Below are positions 7,886 to 16,554 of a DNA stretch of 33,892 bases, one piece after another. Both the position numbers and the translations under genes were made by a program. The DNA is from Leptolyngbya cf. ectocarpi LEGE 11479 (lineage in GTDB: Bacteria > Cyanobacteriota > Cyanobacteriia > Phormidesmidales > Phormidesmidaceae): NCBI RefSeq assembly GCF_015207065.1, contig NZ_JADEXP010000025.1:1-33892 (forward strand). The letters run 5' to 3'. Each line of letters opens with the position of its first letter. Within the stretch, counting starts at the first letter, position 1. The notes beneath the pieces are model-generated. The model was not told where the DNA came from and searched no databases. It worked only from the letters and a program-made list of their open reading frames with translations.

Positions 7886-9769
7886 ATGTCAGTTCTAGAA
7901 AGTTCCTTTTCTACCTTGCAACTTGACTGTGCTCTTCCCTGTAGCCAAGCCACCTCTGATCCCTTTACGCCTATACCGCGTTCGTCCCATTTAGCGTATG
8001 TATTGCCTCAAGACCCCCTAGATGCGTCTCACCCCCTGCCAGAGAGCATATATATAGATTACGTAGATCATGGCGATCTTCTCTCTTCTAGTGTGTCCCA
8101 TCAGTTCCCTCCATCACAGCAAAATTCAGCCATAGACCTGAGCGATCCGCTACTTAACAATGCAGCGGTTTATAAGCTCTCCAACACTGAAGATGACATG
8201 CTCTTCTACACACCTGTCGCCACATCCGTCGCTGGCAACTCTGGGCTGGGCACATTGACTGATGCTGCTATCACCAATGGCAATACCATTGTTGCCGGTG
8301 TCTCTTCGGTCGCGGCCGATGACAAAAATAATGCCTCAGACGATGCGACAACCACCATCGATATCACCAATCTTCCCAAAAAACTCTTTGAGGCCAATCC
8401 CGGTCTTAATAATGCCGTTGCCAATGACGGTCGCGACGATGCAGACACCATCCAGGCCGTGATTCAATGGGTAGACGCTCAGCAGACAGCCGGAAACATT
8501 AGCGCGACAACCATCTATATGCCTGAAGGCACCTTTGATTTAGCCGAAACCCTCAAGGTGAATAACGCCGATGTTACCTTTGAAGGGGCGGGTATGGGAC
8601 GAACCACGCTGCAAACCACTAACCGGTTTAAGGTGGGGACCGCAGGACTGCCCGATGGTGAGACCGTGGTTGATTCGGTTAATCGCAGTGCGTATCTGTT
8701 TGACCTCACAGAAAATGCAGATGATGTCTCGTTTACCGGCATGACCCTAACCGGACCGGATATTCATGGGGCAATTTTTGGTAACCGCACCCACGATCTG
8801 ACCATTAGCAATGTCGAGTTTAATAATTTTCTGTGGAGTGCCGTCCGGCTCTTCTCTGCCAGTGATGTCAAGATCCAGGACAACACATTTATCGACGCGG
8901 GTGGCCAGGCTGAGGGGGATAGCGGTGTTACTGGGGGGTCGATTTTTGCAACGTACCTCAAAGACTCTGAAATCTCCCACAATCATATTTCTAAAAGTGG
9001 AGAGCGCGAAGGCAATGTCTACGGTATTAAAGGCCGACAGTTTAAAGACACCCGCATTCACAACAATACCATCAGGACAAACTTTGCCATTGAGCTGCCC
9101 TTTGAGCACGATAGCTTTGTTGAAATCGACCACAATTTTCTTGGGGGTGTGATTTCAGTACCCAAGTTTGCTGGTGGTAAGGTGCCTGAGGACGGGTTTA
9201 CCTTCCACATCCATCACAATTACTTTAATAAGTCCTACTCCTTAGAATGGGCGCGCAACGGGGCTGAGGTTAACCATAATGTGTTTGCCTTTGACCCTGA
9301 AAAAGATAATGGCAATCTGATTTCCAACTTTGATGTGGAACCGGCCCAGGGGCCGACTAAGTTTCACAACAATATCATTTTGAATCCAGGTCGGGGGATT
9401 GCCTGGCATAAGGGTGTTTACAACAATTTTGCCTTCTATAACAATGAAGTGATTGCCAATAAAACAGTCACCCCTAGAAAAGACGGATTGTTTGGCTTTA
9501 ACCCTGACACAGACTTTAGCACGATTGAAATTAGGGATAACGTGATCAAAGCGAAAGGAACATCGCGTCCGCTGATGCGTAATCAAGCCAGCTACGACGC
9601 GGTGATCCAAAATAACGATCTGACTAATATCTCCGATGTAAATCGGTTTGATAATCCCAGTACAGGAGATCCGCGAGGTCTGGTCGAGCCGCTCTTATTT
9701 AAGATTGGTGTCCGAGGGGAGTTTACAGTGGATGGGCCTGAGCTTACACCCACTAGTCAAACGGATTAA
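7886..9769 (+). CDS. Right-handed parallel beta-helix (pectate-lyase-like) protein
   Basis: 627 residues from ATG at 7886; an in-frame GTG at 7823 would add 21 residues. The first ~160 residues are low in recognisable features and I see no convincing signal peptide. From about 165 onward it is a pectate-lyase-superfamily beta-helix: ANDGRDDADTIQAVIQWVD, TTIYMPEGTFDLAETLKV and VTFEGAGMGRTTLQTTN are the typical entry. Coils with NHI/NNTI/HNYF Asn ladders follow (SDVKIQDNTFIDAGG, ISHNHISKSG, RIHNNTIRTNFAI, FHIHHNYFNKSYS). Such folds bind, cleave or epimerise polysaccharides; no catalytic set could be assigned. Unlike the two other beta-helix genes of the window it lacks an N-terminal barrel. Its 3' end overlaps the convergent glycosyltransferase-like gene by 17 bp. 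Confidence 0.8.
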   Translation: MSVLESSFSTLQLDCALPCSQATSDPFTPIPRSSHLAYVLPQDPLDASHPLPESIYIDYVDHGDLLSSSVSHQFPPSQQNSAIDLSDPLLNNAAVYKLSNTEDDMLFYTPVATSVAGNSGLGTLTDAAITNGNTIVAGVSSVAADDKNNASDDATTTIDITNLPKKLFEANPGLNNAVANDGRDDADTIQAVIQWVDAQQTAGNISATTIYMPEGTFDLAETLKVNNADVTFEGAGMGRTTLQTTNRFKVGTAGLPDGETVVDSVNRSAYLFDLTENADDVSFTGMTLTGPDIHGAIFGNRTHDLTISNVEFNNFLWSAVRLFSASDVKIQDNTFIDAGGQAEGDSGVTGGSIFATYLKDSEISHNHISKSGEREGNVYGIKGRQFKDTRIHNNTIRTNFAIELPFEHDSFVEIDHNFLGGVISVPKFAGGKVPEDGFTFHIHHNYFNKSYSLEWARNGAEVNHNVFAFDPEKDNGNLISNFDVEPAQGPTKFHNNIILNPGRGIAWHKGVYNNFAFYNNEVIANKTVTPRKDGLFGFNPDTDFSTIEIRDNVIKAKGTSRPLMRNQASYDAVIQNNDLTNISDVNRFDNPSTGDPRGLVEPLLFKIGVRGEFTVDGPELTPTSQTD

Positions 9770-10769
9770 ATCGGGCAAGACGTCTTTGGGTGCGATCGCA
9801 ATAGCTCAGTAACCGAGCTTTTCCCTGGTGGATCTGTCGCTGCCAGACGGGGCGATTGCACCACAGCTCATACATCGGTATAGCAACCTCACACAAAAAC
9901 TGCTGCCATCGCTGGGTAATGGCAGCAGGAGTGTAATGAGCCGCCTGGCAGCGGCCCTGTTGGACTATATGTCTACGTCTGGCCACATCCTGCCGCAATA
10001 GATCTAAGCAAGACAACAGTTCATCCATGGAGTTGGCCTCTAGATAATCCACCCCGACTCGGCCTTCAGCCCGGTAGGCCAGCTCTCGACCTAAAATAGC
10101 CGGGACACCAGCCAACCAGGCATTATAGAGTTTGGTCGCTGGTTTACTGCGATAGCCGGGACAAGACAGAGAAAAGCGACGAACCGCCACAATGGCATCG
10201 ATCTGTTGGTAGTCATTCCAGCGCGTGTCGATAGACTGGGCGCTGTTCCAAGGATTGGTATTGACCACTGGTATCCAGCGTAGTCCCCTTTGCTGTAGCT
10301 GTGCTTGCCAGTGGGGCGTCAGCAGGTCAGCCGCTAAATTATCGCGATGGCCTAGAAATGCGATGTTTTCCAACCGATCTTGTCGTTCAGGCAATCGGGG
10401 TAACAGTCCCGGCTGGGGCCAGTGGGGCATGAAGTGACGGCCTGAGGATGCTTCGTGGGGGTTTTGCACCACATGGAGCTGGGCCTGGGAATAAAGGGGA
10501 GATTCCGCTTTTAAGCAAATTAACAAACGTTTGGGACCGGGGCTAATAGTCGCTCCCCGCGTAGCATTGCCGTGGAAGAGAATAATACCCTCATCGGGAA
10601 ATTGGCTAGTAAGGTGGCAGACAACTCCAGCTTCGCGCAGTTTGAGATAGGTTTGTACGGTCCAAGCATAGATACCCAAACCAAAACCAGCCCAGTTTTC
10701 AGCACTTGTGGTTGGTAACCGAGCTGGCCAGAAAGGGGCTGGAATGTAAAAGAAAATAACTGGGGACAA
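9753..10769 (-). CDS. Glycosyltransferase-like protein, uncharacterised
   Basis: 338 residues from a TTG start at 10769 (in-frame TAA a few codons upstream; no better start seen). The N-terminus IFFYIPAPFWPARLP and AGFGLGIYAWTVQTYLKLRE, a central RLENIAFLGHRDNLAADLL, and KPATKLYNAWLAGVPAILGR near residue 215 look like a GT-B-fold transferase. The last segment resembles the nucleotide-sugar-binding half, where the protein lets a sugar chain be selected. It probably adds a sugar to a cell-surface glycan, but donor and acceptor are unknown. No membrane helix is evident. It converges with the beta-helix gene (17-bp overlap), so the two are not co-transcribed. Confidence 0.6.
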   Translation of the reverse strand: MSPVIFFYIPAPFWPARLPTTSAENWAGFGLGIYAWTVQTYLKLREAGVVCHLTSQFPDEGIILFHGNATRGATISPGPKRLLICLKAESPLYSQAQLHVVQNPHEASSGRHFMPHWPQPGLLPRLPERQDRLENIAFLGHRDNLAADLLTPHWQAQLQQRGLRWIPVVNTNPWNSAQSIDTRWNDYQQIDAIVAVRRFSLSCPGYRSKPATKLYNAWLAGVPAILGRELAYRAEGRVGVDYLEANSMDELLSCLDLLRQDVARRRHIVQQGRCQAAHYTPAAITQRWQQFLCEVAIPMYELWCNRPVWQRQIHQGKARLLSYCDRTQRRLARFNPFD

Positions 10770-11082
10770 GGACAGAGATTAAGGGTTATTGCACATTTTA
10801 CCCCTAGTAGAGAAGCGCTAGCCTGCCCAGAGTTTCGAACCCTGGGCTAACCGAAGGGTGTCCACTGGAAGGGACACAATCATCGGAGATGTGTTTTTAG
10901 GGTTCGCTTCCACAACGGTAGCGGTCAACTATGCTTCCACTGATCCACAACGACCACCAGCATCTCTACACCAAATTGTCCCTTTACCGGGTTTTAAATC
11001 CGACGTGGGTTGAAGCCTCATGACCAACACTGGTGCAAGATCTGAATTCTGTCAGATTAGCCTGATTAAAGCTGGCAGCATA
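10770..11082. other. Intergenic region with two adjacent hairpins
   Basis: No gene seen. Two consecutive stem-loops occur at about 10825-10846 (GCCCAG...CTGGGC) and 10858-10877 (GTGTCC...GGACAC), downstream of the chemosensory operon. No T-run follows either on either strand. They could mark the end of that operon's transcript, but this is weak. Confidence 0.4.
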
Positions 11083-11496
11083 TTAAACTTTTTTGCTGGC
11101 TAAGACTTTAATCTTAGTGATTAACGCTTTTTTGAGTTTTTCATAGTCGGTGGCAGACCCGGATGAGGGCTTAGGGAAAAAGTCTAACGCCCCCGCCTGC
11201 ATCAGGTTAAAAATATTGTCTACATCAGCTGGGTGGACGGTATTGCTCACCACTAAAATCGGACGGGGAAATTCGGACATGACTTTTTCGGTAAACTCCA
11301 GACCATCCATTCTAGGCATCTGTAGATCTGTGCAAATGACATCTGGCATAGTTTGGGCAATGACGCTGAGTCCGGCAGCGCCATCCTGGGCTGTGCCGAC
11401 AACATCGACGTCTGGGGACGAATCAATCAACCGTTGCAAAATTTGCAGTGCGATCGCAGAATCTTCAACTAGAACAACTTTAATGGGGTCAGCCAT
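11083..11496 (-). CDS. CheB-type receiver domain without methylesterase
   Basis: 137-residue stand-alone response regulator. The phosphoacceptor Asp is in CTDLQMPRMDG, the acidic pocket in VLVEDSA, and the conserved Lys in DFFPKPSSG. The sequence EFPRPILVVSNTVHPADVDN and GALDFFPKPSSG is characteristic of the CheB receiver rather than of CheY. It ends where the CheB methylesterase linker would begin, so the catalytic domain is absent. It starts 2 bp after cheA, with AGGAG inside the last codons of cheA as ribosome-binding site, so translation is probably coupled. It likely receives phosphate from the upstream CheA and signals by protein binding. Confidence 0.88.
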   Translation of the reverse strand: MADPIKVVLVEDSAIALQILQRLIDSSPDVDVVGTAQDGAAGLSVIAQTMPDVICTDLQMPRMDGLEFTEKVMSEFPRPILVVSNTVHPADVDNIFNLMQAGALDFFPKPSSGSATDYEKLKKALITKIKVLASKKV

Positions 11497-11498
11497 GG

Positions 11499-13781
11499 TT
11501 ACATTAAACTCCTAAGGGTATGGATAAGTAAACTTTGATCAAAATCACCTTTAGTGATGTAAGCATTGGCACCAGAGGCGGCACCACGCCGCTTATCATC
11601 ATCCTGGGCCAAAGTGGTGACTAAAATAATGGGTAAATTTTCGTATTTTGTCTCCTGACGAATGCGAGTAGTCAATTCAAGACCGTCAAGATTGGGCATT
11701 TCCACATCGGAAACCACCGCAGCAAATGACTCTCCCTGCTGGAGTTTCTCAAAGCCATCCAAACCATCAACGGCTGTCGTCACCTGGTAGCCCGCACCTT
11801 CTAAAATACGGCACACTTGGGTACGAATGGGGATGGAGTCTTCCACTAACAACACCTTAGGTTTCGCGCTCGGCATATCCCAATCTGTTACAGGCCTAAC
11901 GGAGCCATCAGTGTTTTTAGCTTGTACTGATCTGAGCAAATCCTGGGGACTGAGGACCATGCAAACATCTCCTGTGCCCAGGATAGTCGCGCCTGCAATA
12001 TTACGGACTCGTTTGAGCAGCTTGCTATGGGGCTTGAGTACAATGTCTTGCTGATCAACCAGAGCATCAACAAAGATGCCCAGTCGTTCCGATCCAACGT
12101 TAAGCACAACACAGGGAATAGAAGACTGAATAGGGTGCATTGGCTGAGTCGCAACCGACACCGGTAGCTCTAACAGGTCAGTCAGCCAAGCAACCGATAG
12201 CGGGTTTTCTTCTAAGAGGATAGCGGGGTTACCTTCCAGGTTAAAGATATCCTGACGTTCAACCCGCATGATCATCTCGACAAACTCGACTGGGATCGCG
12301 TAGGACATTTGGTTGACTTCAACAATCAAGGCTGATGCAGTCGCCAAACTGGTATTGAGGGTAAAGCGAAACGTACAGCCTTGGGCTGGGCTAGAGGTTA
12401 CCTGGATGAGACCTTTTAGACGCTCAACATTGACCCGGACAACATCCAAGCCCACCCCCCTGCCAGAAATCTCGGTCACCGTTGTCCGGGTAGAAAACCC
12501 AGGTGCAAAGATTAGATTATGGAGCTGTTCAACGCTCATTTTAGCCAGAGCTGCCTCAGTGTAGAGACCTCGACGTACAGCGGTACGTTTAATGCTCTCC
12601 AAGCTGAGACCACGACCATCATCGATCACGTCAATCTCGATATGGCTGCCTCGCTGATGGGCTTTGAGCCAGACTGTTGCTGCCGGGGGTTTACCCATGG
12701 TGATGTGCTCGCTGGGGGCTTCAATCCCATGATCAATGGCGTTGCGAATCAGATGTGTCAGCGGCGCCTTCATCTCTTCTAAAATACGTTTATCAGCTTG
12801 GGTATCGCCGCCTTCGATTAACAGATTAACAGTTTTATCCTGCTGCTTAGCCAAATCTCGAACCAGGCGTGGGAACAGGTTAAACAGATTGGACAGTGGC
12901 AGCTGACGGAGTTTGAGAATACCTGAGGCTAAATCATTGGAGAGGGTTTCCAGCTGGGCAGAATCTTCATAGGCATTGGCGCGTAGCTGCTTCAACAGAT
13001 CGCCCAGAGGAGTTAACTGTTCTTCAGCAAGGCTTTCCCAGAATACAATCATCTGATCAATGTCGTCTATCCGGCGGGTGATACGTCGTTGGGTAACAGC
13101 TAATTCACCAGCTTGGGTCATGAGGACATCGAGTTTAGGGGCCTCAACTCGAATGGTGTCGATGGTCTTAGTATCTGTCACCCCAGGCGCTGAGCTGATG
13201 ACCTCAGCGCCTGGGGTGACCATGTCTGATGTCGATGGTCTATCGTCAGCATCTAGTCTTTTTACCGGAGGTAAAAGAATAACAGATTCGCCATCGCTAT
13301 TGATAAATCTGTCAGGACTCCTAGATTCCTCTGTTTCAGAACCATGTGGGAACTGATCTTCATCCGGTGACTCAGCTGGCTCAGGCCTCTCTACAGACTT
13401 CTCGCCTGCGTTCATCAGCTGGGCTAAAACATGAAACACGCTGACATTAGCAGCCTCGCCTGTGATTGCCTCATGGGCGATTTTACGCACGGCATCTAAT
13501 CCCTGGTAGAGACAGTCGCAAAGTGCAGGCGTTAGCCTGCGCTCCCCTTGTTCAACACTGCTGAGCAAGTCCTCTAGCTGATGTGTGAGGGTTTCTGCAT
13601 CTTGTACCCCCAGCATGCGAGAGTCTCCTTTGAGGGAGTGGGTTGCTCGCAGGAGTTTTTTAAGCTGGGGGAGGTCATCCGGATGTTTTTCTAAATGAAG
13701 AAATCCCGCCTCTAATTTATCCAAATGGTCTGTGCTGGCGTCTCGATAGAGCGTGCGCAGCTCTTCATCTTCGATATACAT
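11499..13781 (-). CDS. cheA: CheA-type hybrid histidine kinase with C-terminal receiver
   Basis: 760 residues, cytoplasmic, part of the receptor-CheW-kinase array. Order of domains: Hpt (about 5-105, phosphorylated H48 in RATHSLKGDSRMLG), variable linker about 110-215, dimerisation/P3 (LDVLMTQAGELAVTQRRITR), ATPase about 320-470 with N box HLIRNAIDHGIE and G boxes DDGRGL and GRGVGLDVV, CheW-like P5 about 480-615, and REC about 640-760 (LLVEDSIP, SDVEMPNLDG, ITKG). Cyanobacterial PixL/TaxAY1-type kinases share this layout. The linker contains an unusual DNA hairpin flanked by direct repeats (13157-13241). Genes upstream in the operon encode its receptor and CheW, and the gene 2 bp downstream is a receiver. 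Confidence 0.95.
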   Translation of the reverse strand: MYIEDEELRTLYRDASTDHLDKLEAGFLHLEKHPDDLPQLKKLLRATHSLKGDSRMLGVQDAETLTHQLEDLLSSVEQGERRLTPALCDCLYQGLDAVRKIAHEAITGEAANVSVFHVLAQLMNAGEKSVERPEPAESPDEDQFPHGSETEESRSPDRFINSDGESVILLPPVKRLDADDRPSTSDMVTPGAEVISSAPGVTDTKTIDTIRVEAPKLDVLMTQAGELAVTQRRITRRIDDIDQMIVFWESLAEEQLTPLGDLLKQLRANAYEDSAQLETLSNDLASGILKLRQLPLSNLFNLFPRLVRDLAKQQDKTVNLLIEGGDTQADKRILEEMKAPLTHLIRNAIDHGIEAPSEHITMGKPPAATVWLKAHQRGSHIEIDVIDDGRGLSLESIKRTAVRRGLYTEAALAKMSVEQLHNLIFAPGFSTRTTVTEISGRGVGLDVVRVNVERLKGLIQVTSSPAQGCTFRFTLNTSLATASALIVEVNQMSYAIPVEFVEMIMRVERQDIFNLEGNPAILLEENPLSVAWLTDLLELPVSVATQPMHPIQSSIPCVVLNVGSERLGIFVDALVDQQDIVLKPHSKLLKRVRNIAGATILGTGDVCMVLSPQDLLRSVQAKNTDGSVRPVTDWDMPSAKPKVLLVEDSIPIRTQVCRILEGAGYQVTTAVDGLDGFEKLQQGESFAAVVSDVEMPNLDGLELTTRIRQETKYENLPIILVTTLAQDDDKRRGAASGANAYITKGDFDQSLLIHTLRSLM
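13157..13241. repeat. 18-bp inverted repeat framed by 12-bp direct repeats in cheA
   Basis: GTCACCCCAGGCGCTGAG at 13178-13195 is exactly complementary to 13203-13220, leaving a 7-nt loop. The block is framed by the direct repeat TGTCGATGGTCT at 13157-13168 and 13230-13241, 73 bp apart. The two direct repeats are read in different frames of CheA, so the repetition is at DNA level. It lies in the poorly conserved linker between Hpt and dimerisation domains. Confidence 0.85.
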
Positions 13782-13811
13782 GGGTTATTTTGGGAAGAGA
13801 GAAGAGGATAC

Positions 13812-13917
13812 ATTAGTTGGCATTGCCGATCCTCAAGATGGCCTTAAGTATAATGAGCTGTCAAATAGCAGTCGCTACAGATCGGTCCATTGCCTTAAAT
13901 CAGCAATCGCATTAGTT
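13812..13917. mobile_element. MITE-like element, copy 1, with 7-bp target duplication
   Basis: A 92-bp element (13819-13910) is flanked by direct repeats ATTAGTT at 13812-13818 and 13911-13917. The ends GGCATTGCCGAT and ATCAGCAATCGC are imperfect inverted repeats. The same sequence occurs at 29526-29617 with its own 7-bp duplication, and inverted at about 29891-29983. It encodes no protein, so it would need a transposase in trans. It occupies most of the 134-bp gap between the receptor and cheA genes, and its right duplication overlaps the receptor stop codon. Confidence 0.8.
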
Positions 13918-15274
13918 AAACAGCAACCTGTAGTTCTTGGGCGATAGTTTTAAGTTCTTCAGTGGAAGACTGCACCTGATTTACAGTGGTCACGGTTTCT
14001 TTTGCACCCAGGTTGATAGCATTCATGGCGGAGACAGCTTGCTGTACGCCCACGGCCTGTTGTTTAGCACTTTGGGCAATCTGTTGAGAATTGGCATACA
14101 CGTCGTTAATCGCAGTAGCGATGCGGTTAAATACGTCTGCGGTACCTTTAGCTACCTCAATGCCTGCTTTTGCAGTTTTGTTGCCTTCATCAGTCACCAT
14201 GACCGTGCTGTTAATTGAGGTCTGAATTGCATCCACCAGCGTATTAATTTTGCCGGCTGAGTCCCGGCTTTGGTCAGCTAGTTTTCGAATTTCTCCGGCT
14301 ACAACGGCAAAGCCCTTGCCTTGCTCCCCGGCTCGTGCAGCTTCTACGGCGGCATTGAGCGCCAGCATATTGGTTTGGTCAGCAACATCGGCTACCAGAC
14401 TGGAAATGGTTGAAATCTGGTCGGTTTGTTCACTCAGCTGCATGATCTGATCTGCGATCGCACCCACCTTATCCCTCAGCTCCTCAATTCCCTGGACCGT
14501 ATCTTGTACCGCCTGGCTGCCAGTTTCAGACAGGTCAAGCGCTTCGCGGGCACCTGTCGCTGACGAATTGGCTTTCTGCGCGGCCTGTAGTGACGATGCT
14601 CCTAATTCTTCAATGGTGGACGTGGTGATATTCACAGAGTTAGTTTGATCGGCCACCAGTCGCTCCTGCACTTCCACGGTGGCTGCAATTTCTGAAGAGC
14701 TGTCAGCCACCGTGGTGACAGACTGTTGGAGTACGTTAGTAGCCTGTTGAATAATCCAGAAAATAAATGCGAGCACCCCCAGGTTTAAGGCCATAATTAC
14801 CCACTGTGTGACCTGATTTTGTCTAATGTGAGTAACCGCTATCGCCTCAGCAGCAAACACAGCTTCATTCGTCAGTTCAAAGTAGGCTTCACTATCCTCA
14901 ATCAATTTAGACTGGAGATTAGGATTCTGACGATACTGGGCAATAGTGGTCTTGAGCTGTTGCCAAGCAACCTCTACGGCCTGAAGTTTTGCTAGATAGT
15001 TGGGATCGGTTGCCTTTGGCAGGTTTAATGCTTCATCCCCATTAATCAGTCCATCAATCAAGCGATCAAGATTTTGATTCAGTTCGTCATCAGGGCGTCC
15101 ATTGGTTTCCAACTTCACCAGTCGTTGGGTCGCTCCTCGGACAATACCAGACTGGTTTACCACACTTCCGTCTAAGGCTCCTTTTTGGATATTAAATTCT
15201 TCTAAGACGGCAGTACCAATGGCAAAACAAGCAAGTCCGGCAATGGTTAATCGCAGTTGGGTGGTAATTTTCAT
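13916..15274 (-). CDS. Methyl-accepting chemotaxis protein with PilJ-like sensor
   Basis: 452 residues, membrane receptor. One helix near 8-24, an outside domain about 27-155 with a PilJ/nitrate-sensor-like start (NQSGIVRGATQRLVKLE), and a second helix near 157-175. No HAMP domain follows the second helix. The cytoplasmic part is a methyl-accepting coiled coil whose hairpin tip, VADQTNMLALNAAVEAARAG then GFAVVAGEIRKLADQSRDSA, is the CheA/CheW contact. PilJ-like receptors govern type IV pilus twitching, and in cyanobacteria related operons govern phototaxis. No bilin-binding GAF domain is seen, so light is not sensed directly here. The stop codon (13916-13918) overlaps the target duplication of a MITE-like insertion. 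Confidence 0.92.
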   Translation of the reverse strand: MKITTQLRLTIAGLACFAIGTAVLEEFNIQKGALDGSVVNQSGIVRGATQRLVKLETNGRPDDELNQNLDRLIDGLINGDEALNLPKATDPNYLAKLQAVEVAWQQLKTTIAQYRQNPNLQSKLIEDSEAYFELTNEAVFAAEAIAVTHIRQNQVTQWVIMALNLGVLAFIFWIIQQATNVLQQSVTTVADSSSEIAATVEVQERLVADQTNSVNITTSTIEELGASSLQAAQKANSSATGAREALDLSETGSQAVQDTVQGIEELRDKVGAIADQIMQLSEQTDQISTISSLVADVADQTNMLALNAAVEAARAGEQGKGFAVVAGEIRKLADQSRDSAGKINTLVDAIQTSINSTVMVTDEGNKTAKAGIEVAKGTADVFNRIATAINDVYANSQQIAQSAKQQAVGVQQAVSAMNAINLGAKETVTTVNQVQSSTEELKTIAQELQVAV

Positions 15275-15334
15275 ACAATCATTCCTAGGATATTGTTTGG
15301 TACTATATGGTTAAAGACTCGTGGGGGTTATTGT

Positions 15335-16495
15335 TTAAGCAGCCTGGTCCACAATTAAGCCTCCGTGGGAAAGAATTTTGGATAGGTCCAGGATGCTCAA
15401 TGTCTTTTGGTAATAGCGAGTCACACCTTGAAAAAAAGTCTGGCGGCGTCTGGCTGTGGGCATCGGGGAAATATCCGAGGATGGTAAATAGACCATATCT
15501 AAAACCTGATCAACCGCGATGCTCGCAACAATGTCATCGACGTCAATGACGACAGCTTTAGCGCTAGCATCTAGTGACTGTGGAAGGTTTAAGGCCGGGC
15601 GAATATCAACCAGGGTCATAACATCTCCCCGCAGATTCATATTGCCCATGACGTGGGGTGGGCAACAGGGGATTGGCCTAATGCGACGAATATTGATGAA
15701 CTCTCTTACCTGCTGAAGATTGATACCAAAATAGTCTTCCCCCAGCTGAATCACAGCTAAGGGTATTAATTGGCTGATGTCAGACTCTTCTAAGGACTGT
15801 CTGAGGACAATAGCCCGCTGATAAAAAATCTGCCGGTCAGCAGGTGTGGCTTGAGGGCAATATAGCGAGAAAAAGTTAGTCAGAACCGATGTCTGCTGGG
15901 CTTCAAAAATCTGTTCATTGGGATAGGCTGTCACATCTTGTGACGCGATATCTTGATCAGCATGATTAAAATCACTGTGATTGTCTAGATAACTGTCTAG
16001 ATAACTGTCAGGGGCATTGTCAAGGTTGTTAAGTTTAGCTTCCCAGGCCATAAGGGCAACCTTATCCGGCTGACGGATCAATGTTTCTGGATTTAACAAC
16101 ATGACCAGCCAGTCATCCATTTTGGCCACCCCAGCAGCAAAAGCGGTGTGGCCATAGTCTCTGCACTCATAGCTAGAGGCAGGCTCAATGCCAGCTATAG
16201 GAAGAGACTGAACATCGTGCACCCGATTGACCACCATCCCCACACGCAGACCCTGCCACTCGACAACGATAATGCTATCTGTCAGCTGACACGACAGATG
16301 ATCTTGTCCCAGGCGTTTGGCCAAATGCATCACCGGTAAAATTTTGCCTCGCAGGTTGAGAATACCGATCATGTCGTCAGGGGTATCGGCAATAGGGGTC
16401 AGCTCGGGCAGCTGGAAAATCTCTCGAACGTGGGTGGTCTCAATACCATATTGGAGGTCATCAAGTTCAAAAATAAGATAGGCTAAGGTTTCCAT
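15335..16495 (-). CDS. Double CheW-domain scaffold protein
   Basis: 386 residues carrying two CheW folds: domain 1 about 5-135 (YLIFELDDLQYGIETTHVRE, MIGILNLRGKILPVMHLAKR) and domain 2 about 235-380 (VIQLGEDYFGINLQQVREF, VMGNMNLRGDVMTLVDIRP). CheW couples receptors to CheA. A linker of about 90 residues joins the two; it contains the tandem DSYLDSYLDN, encoded by two perfect 12-bp DNA repeats at 15983-16006. A single CheW of about 150-180 residues is usual, so this is a tandem fusion. It lies 60 bp before the receptor gene and after the PATAN-REC gene, on the same strand. Start ATG at 16495. Confidence 0.9.
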   Translation of the reverse strand: METLAYLIFELDDLQYGIETTHVREIFQLPELTPIADTPDDMIGILNLRGKILPVMHLAKRLGQDHLSCQLTDSIIVVEWQGLRVGMVVNRVHDVQSLPIAGIEPASSYECRDYGHTAFAAGVAKMDDWLVMLLNPETLIRQPDKVALMAWEAKLNNLDNAPDSYLDSYLDNHSDFNHADQDIASQDVTAYPNEQIFEAQQTSVLTNFFSLYCPQATPADRQIFYQRAIVLRQSLEESDISQLIPLAVIQLGEDYFGINLQQVREFINIRRIRPIPCCPPHVMGNMNLRGDVMTLVDIRPALNLPQSLDASAKAVVIDVDDIVASIAVDQVLDMVYLPSSDISPMPTARRRQTFFQGVTRYYQKTLSILDLSKILSHGGLIVDQAA

Positions 16496-16554
16496 GGTGA
16501 CGGCGTGACAAGATAGGAAATTTAGGGATAAGGTTTTTACAAGAGCTAAAAATT

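Noticed and set aside
8747-9133. Long open frames antisense to the beta-helix gene (also 9242-9610)
   Set aside because: They overlap a well-supported gene on the other strand and have no recognisable domain; composition explains them.
10824-10855. Part of a tRNA-like T-arm (GGGTTCGAAA on the minus strand)
   Set aside because: The acceptor 5' strand and anticodon arm needed for a tRNA are missing at the expected distance; it forms only a simple hairpin.
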